Origin: Primula veris
Taxonomy: Eukaryota > Streptophyta > Magnoliopsida > Ericales > Primulaceae
Assembly (NCBI GenBank): GCA_963682055.1
Contig: OY821745.1
Location: 5,091,501 to 5,155,500 of the forward strand
DNA: 64,000 nucleotides
Reading direction: 5' to 3'
The position numbers and the translations under genes were made by a program. Of the stretch, positions 60,299 through 64,000 are shown one piece after another. How positions within the stretch are numbered: position 1 is the stretch's first letter; every line of letters begins with the position of its first letter. The notes below the pieces were generated by a model. It was given only the letters and a program-made list of their open reading frames with translations. It did not search any database and was not told the DNA's origin.

Positions 60299-62989
60299 GT
60301 ACTCATTTGAATACACTTGCAGTAGAGACGTATATACACACCACAGATACACAAATGCATACATTTCAGATTCGTTTATTCGGCTTGGCATAGGTATACA
60401 ATTAAAGTTTACATTCGTATACATTCTTGATATAAATAGGTATATAATGGTCAATATATGTATACATGCATACACTTCTTATAGCGTGTATGCATGCACT
60501 TCACTATACTTTTGTGAAATGCATTTTGATGCATATCTATACAAATGTACATGTGCATACATGTGTATATGTTTTAAGGACAGTGTTGGTATAGGAAGAG
60601 AGGGAGGGGGAATGTAGGTGGGTAAGAGATAGTGCAAGGAGAGTGGGTCGGGTCCTCGGGAGAGTGGGGTGGATGGAAAGTAGGCAGGGGGAGTGTGGCA
60701 TTACTATAACGAATTGGTCGATCGAAACCGGGAGCATGAAGTGGATAGAAATTAGTAGGACCCTAAAGGGGTACTCTTCGGCATTATGAAACATTGTGGT
60801 CGTCTACCTCCGAGGTCAAAATACAGAAAGAGTTCCGCAACGATCTGTGCATACGGAGATGAAGGTTTTATAAAACGAAATTCTTTGAGATTCTATATGT
60901 AAGATTGGTCATTTAGCCTCATATATAATTAAACTACTGGTAATTTCTTTTAGATACCATTGAAACATATTATTTAATTTCTGCAATTCTGTAACATACT
61001 TGAAGCATGCATCTACCTATAGAATTACCGCTTCATATATTATTGCTCATTGCAACATTTACACAAACGGTAAGTCGTTTTTTTTTTAAATTATTATTTC
61101 TATTTATTTTTCATGAACTGTAAAAAACGTTTATTAATCAGGTAACAGAGAAATATTGGTCCAACTAATTTAAATGACAGCAAGCACTTAAAGAGAAAAT
61201 CGAATTAGATCAAATCCTAAAATCAGTTTTGGAAAAAGCCAAAAAGGAGAGATTATTTATTTAGTAGGAGTATATATTATATGGAATATATATTATACCT
61301 GACAGTTATTCCCATTTAATTTAAATAGGAGTATCAGCTTGGTCACAATAACGAGGTGTGGTGCCCGCAAGATTGTGTGGGGGAGCCTAATGTCCAAAAA
61401 AAATTCAACTTGTGGGCTCACCTCATAGAATGCCCATTTATATATTATTAGACCTTCTTAACAATTGTATTATTTTATACATACTTTGTATGAAAACTTG
61501 TAACTTCTACTTAAGTTTAATCCATTTAGGTCATGTTTTTGTTTTTGCAATAGTATAAGAGAATATAGTAATTTGTAGCTAAGTATTATTAGTGGAAAAA
61601 CTAGTGTTGCATCAGGTTATTTAGAGTATTCACATCAAAAATTTCTCTCTCTATTTACCAAAATTTGAAGATGATTTGTAATTTGATCATGCATCAAACT
61701 CTTTCTAATCCTTCTCATTTATAATTTAAAACTATTTTTTATTTTATAATATTATTATTTTTCTTTAATGTCAACAACAAGAAAGTGATTCTAAAGATAT
61801 AGGAGACATGTGACTAATTTAATAATGATATAATTGTGTTTGATGAGGAGCACAAGTTATTTATTTATATAGAGTATTTGGTACTTTTCGTTTTTTTAAG
61901 AATTGATAGAGAGGTTGATCCAAAGAGAATTTTCAACCTTTCTGTCTAAATTTATGAATAATTTGACATATAAAAAGATTGATGCAAATGCTTTTAAGTA
62001 AAACTCAAATTTTTTATAATGGTAAGTGATACCTTAATACGCAACCTTGTTGCTTTTCTAAAAAACTTAATGATATTTAATTATATTTGTTGCAAGTGGA
62101 TCAAAGAAACAATAGATCAAATTGACTTGAAATTTGAATTATTATAAAATAATATGAAACTAGTAATATTTAACCGTGATAAGAAAATCGATAACGAATC
62201 TGCTGTTTTCTATAAGTGTAAATGACTAGTTAAAAAAAAAATGGACTTCTAACCTTGAATTTAAGTAGATTTGTAAGATAACAAATGTAGATGCTCTTAC
62301 TTAGTTATTCTTACGCTCATTTAAATATTTTTATAAACTTACATTTCAGTCAAATAGTTTCTAATATTTAAGTTTTGGTCCTACAATTTAAACTATTTAC
62401 ATTTAAGCCAAGTAGTTTAAATGATTACATTCCGGTCATGTAATTTCATATTAATATGATTTAGTTCAACAATTTAGTTCTATATCAATTCAGTTATGTT
62501 TCAGAAATAAAAGTTTATATTCTTGTTCGGCTTTATTATGTTAATCCTTCTTTTTCTTGCATGTTGCACCCTTATATACAGTGCACCCAATAGGCGCAAC
62601 CAAACGGGACCAAGTACCAATGTAGATAATGAGGTTGTTTTGGTATTCAAAGGTTACTTGGAATTAAAAAGTTTACATGGGGATTATTTGTAAAAAGCCA
62701 GTGTAGATGGGGGATTATTTGCATTATGTTCTAAAAAGTGTTGTATACTCTTATGGCTTCATAATATCACAACCCAAATTAATTAATTAATTACGAAAAA
62801 AAACACTGATCACCTAAATGGCTTCATTTAATTACTACTGTTATACGACAACTGTACTCACCTTAATAGTCAACAACTTAATTGTTAAGACTTGGCTATG
62901 ATTTACTACTTACTACAATTGCAGATAATAATAAATCTTCCTAATTTTTGTATTTAACTTTCTTTTTCACTTTATGTAAATAAGTTCAA
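60299..62989. other. intergenic, no supported gene
   Basis: 60300-60560 is rich in GCATAC/ATGTATAC motifs, and 60590-60690 is a G/A-rich strip. Neither strand has a recognisable protein. A CAACCAAACGGGACC motif at 62597 may be one MITE end. Confidence 0.45.
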
Positions 62990-63145
62990 TTAGTGACGGT
63001 CAAATCTGTCACAAATATGCCGCGAAATAACAAAATCCGTCAGTAAAATTAAAATCCGTCGCAAATTCGTCTGCGATAAGTGCGTTGGGTAATAAATATG
63101 TCACAAAATCCGTCACTGATGGAACATTTTTTTTTTTTTTTAGTT
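62990..63145. mobile_element. possible CACTA-like remnant
   Basis: Repeated CCGTCAGTAAAAT, CCGTCGCAAATT and GTCACAAAATCCGTCACT motifs resemble the subterminal repeats of the elements at 8849 and 10852. Clear CACTA ends are not both present. Confidence 0.35.
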
Positions 63146-63686
63146 TGCATTAAAGTTTTTTAATAAGGTGATTTAAGTCTAAAAGTATATATTAAAATTT
63201 CTCTAAAATAATAAAAGGTGACACTTAAATGAGAACGAATGAATATGTACAAGCAATGACAAGATAAGTATTAACATTTTGTGGTTGCGATTTAAAGTGC
63301 TATTTTATGGGGTGGTAAAACTCATCGTTACATATTATTCTTAATTTTTTTATGAACAAATAATATTCTCGTAAATTATGGGATTGGGAGTGCACTCCTT
63401 TACCTACTATAGGCTCCATCCCTATGTCCAAAAAAAATAAAGGAGGATCGCTTTTTTTGAAAAATAAATAAATAATGTCGAAGAAAGTTTACAATAAGTA
63501 TCACAGGTAAAATAATATTGACACATCAAAAAACGAGCGCTATAAAATCTAGAACTGGATTTCCATCTTCATAGAGCTCAAGAACTGTCTACAAGCACTC
63601 CAACTATCAATGATTTAAAATATAAATCCTATAAACTATGGAGAACACTTGTACCAAAATGTCTTTCAACCCGATTGAGCAACTAA

Positions 63687-63947
63687 TTAATCATACAACT
63701 TAAACCGGCACACGGGACAAGAGTTCCTCCTATCTAACCACATATCAATGCAATCATAGTGATACACGTGCTTACAAGATGTACGAGCAGCTCTCGTGCC
63801 AGCTACAAGTCTTTCAAGACATATAGAGCATATGGGCTCTGTCTGATCTGCCTCCTCGATCGTCAACCCAAAGGAGTATATATCAATAGAAAGAAAAACG
63901 CACATAGATAGAGTTTTGAGCCCAGCGTTACGAGGATCACTCACCAT
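63687..63947 (-). CDS. RING-H2 finger gene, 3' end, continues beyond the window
   Basis: The minus-strand frame ends in TAA at 63689-63687. It holds a RING-H2 finger: CSIC, then SCKHVYHYDC, IDMWLDRRNS and CPVC, ending CRFKLYD. The ATG at 63947 is probably not the true start: it is ATG|GTGAGT, a good splice donor, and the frame upstream of it is open to the window edge. The intron would end at one of the AG sites between about 63840 and 63865, just before the ADQTEPICSIC block. So the real gene likely has a further exon past 64000. It resembles the RING of the 58185 gene (both end CRF soon after the last Cys pair). Confidence 0.65.
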   Translation of the reverse strand: MVSDPRNAGLKTLSMCVFLSIDIYSFGLTIEEADQTEPICSICLERLVAGTRAARTSCKHVYHYDCIDMWLDRRNSCPVCRFKLYD

Positions 63948-64000
63948 ATCTTGTGCATGTTGGCTGATTTTGCTATTAAAGAATTTCCATATGTTTGGGA

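Noticed and set aside
60168..60617. 149-codon open frame at 60168-60617
   Set aside because: It spans a Tourist-like MITE arm and GCATAC-rich simple sequence; not protein-like.

Overview
This is nuclear DNA from a flowering plant, most likely a eudicot. The sequence is AT-rich, its genes have many introns with GT-AG borders, and it is packed with plant transposons: a Copia LTR element, hAT and CACTA derivatives, Stowaway- and Tourist-like MITEs, Helitron-like ends, a SINE, and a piece of plastid ycf2. I could not place the species. No bacterial, phage or CRISPR-type system is present.

Four protein-coding genes are well supported and one more runs off the edge. (1) 12808-22948, plus strand: a 21-exon plasma-membrane H+-ATPase. 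The exons join in frame to 956 residues ending in the 14-3-3-binding Tyr-Thr-Val tail. (2) 29861-33508, minus strand: a three-exon class I HD-Zip transcription factor of the HAT5/AtHB1 type (280 residues), with an upstream ORF in its 5' leader. (3) 54999-57416, plus strand: a six-exon hypersensitive-induced reaction (HIR, band 7/SPFH) protein of 284 residues. (4) 58185-58877, plus strand: an intronless RING-H2 protein of 230 residues. (5) 63687 to about 63947, minus strand: the RING-H2 3' end of a gene that leaves the window. A broken DUF1644-type zinc-finger gene lies at 47804-48323 (minus strand), with possible orphan exons near 46351 and 47418.

Layout: 1-12.8 kb is an intergenic repeat field of nested short elements plus a 1.1 kb array of 'TGACTCAGACTG'-like units. 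12.8-23 kb is the proton pump. 23-29.8 kb is intergenic, with a hAT derivative that has a perfect 8-bp target duplication. 29.8-33.9 kb is the HD-Zip gene, whose intron 1 holds a roughly 20-copy minisatellite. 37526-45650 is a complete but coding-dead Copia element between two ~1.5-1.6 kb LTRs, with a perfect 5-bp target duplication. 45.6-50.1 kb holds a SINE, a 437-bp tandem duplication, the broken DUF1644 gene, a MITE and the ycf2 insertion. 53.4-59.8 kb carries the HIR and RING genes, and the RING gene's upstream region is repeated downstream of it. 59.8-63.7 kb is intergenic.

The genes do not form a pathway cluster; they look like ordinary neighbours. The most notable structures are two decoy copies of the start of H+-ATPase exon 2, each reading nine codons and then a stop; the upstream ORF of the HD-Zip gene; and a MITE family with 'TTTGGTTGCAG' ends found in introns of all three multi-exon genes.
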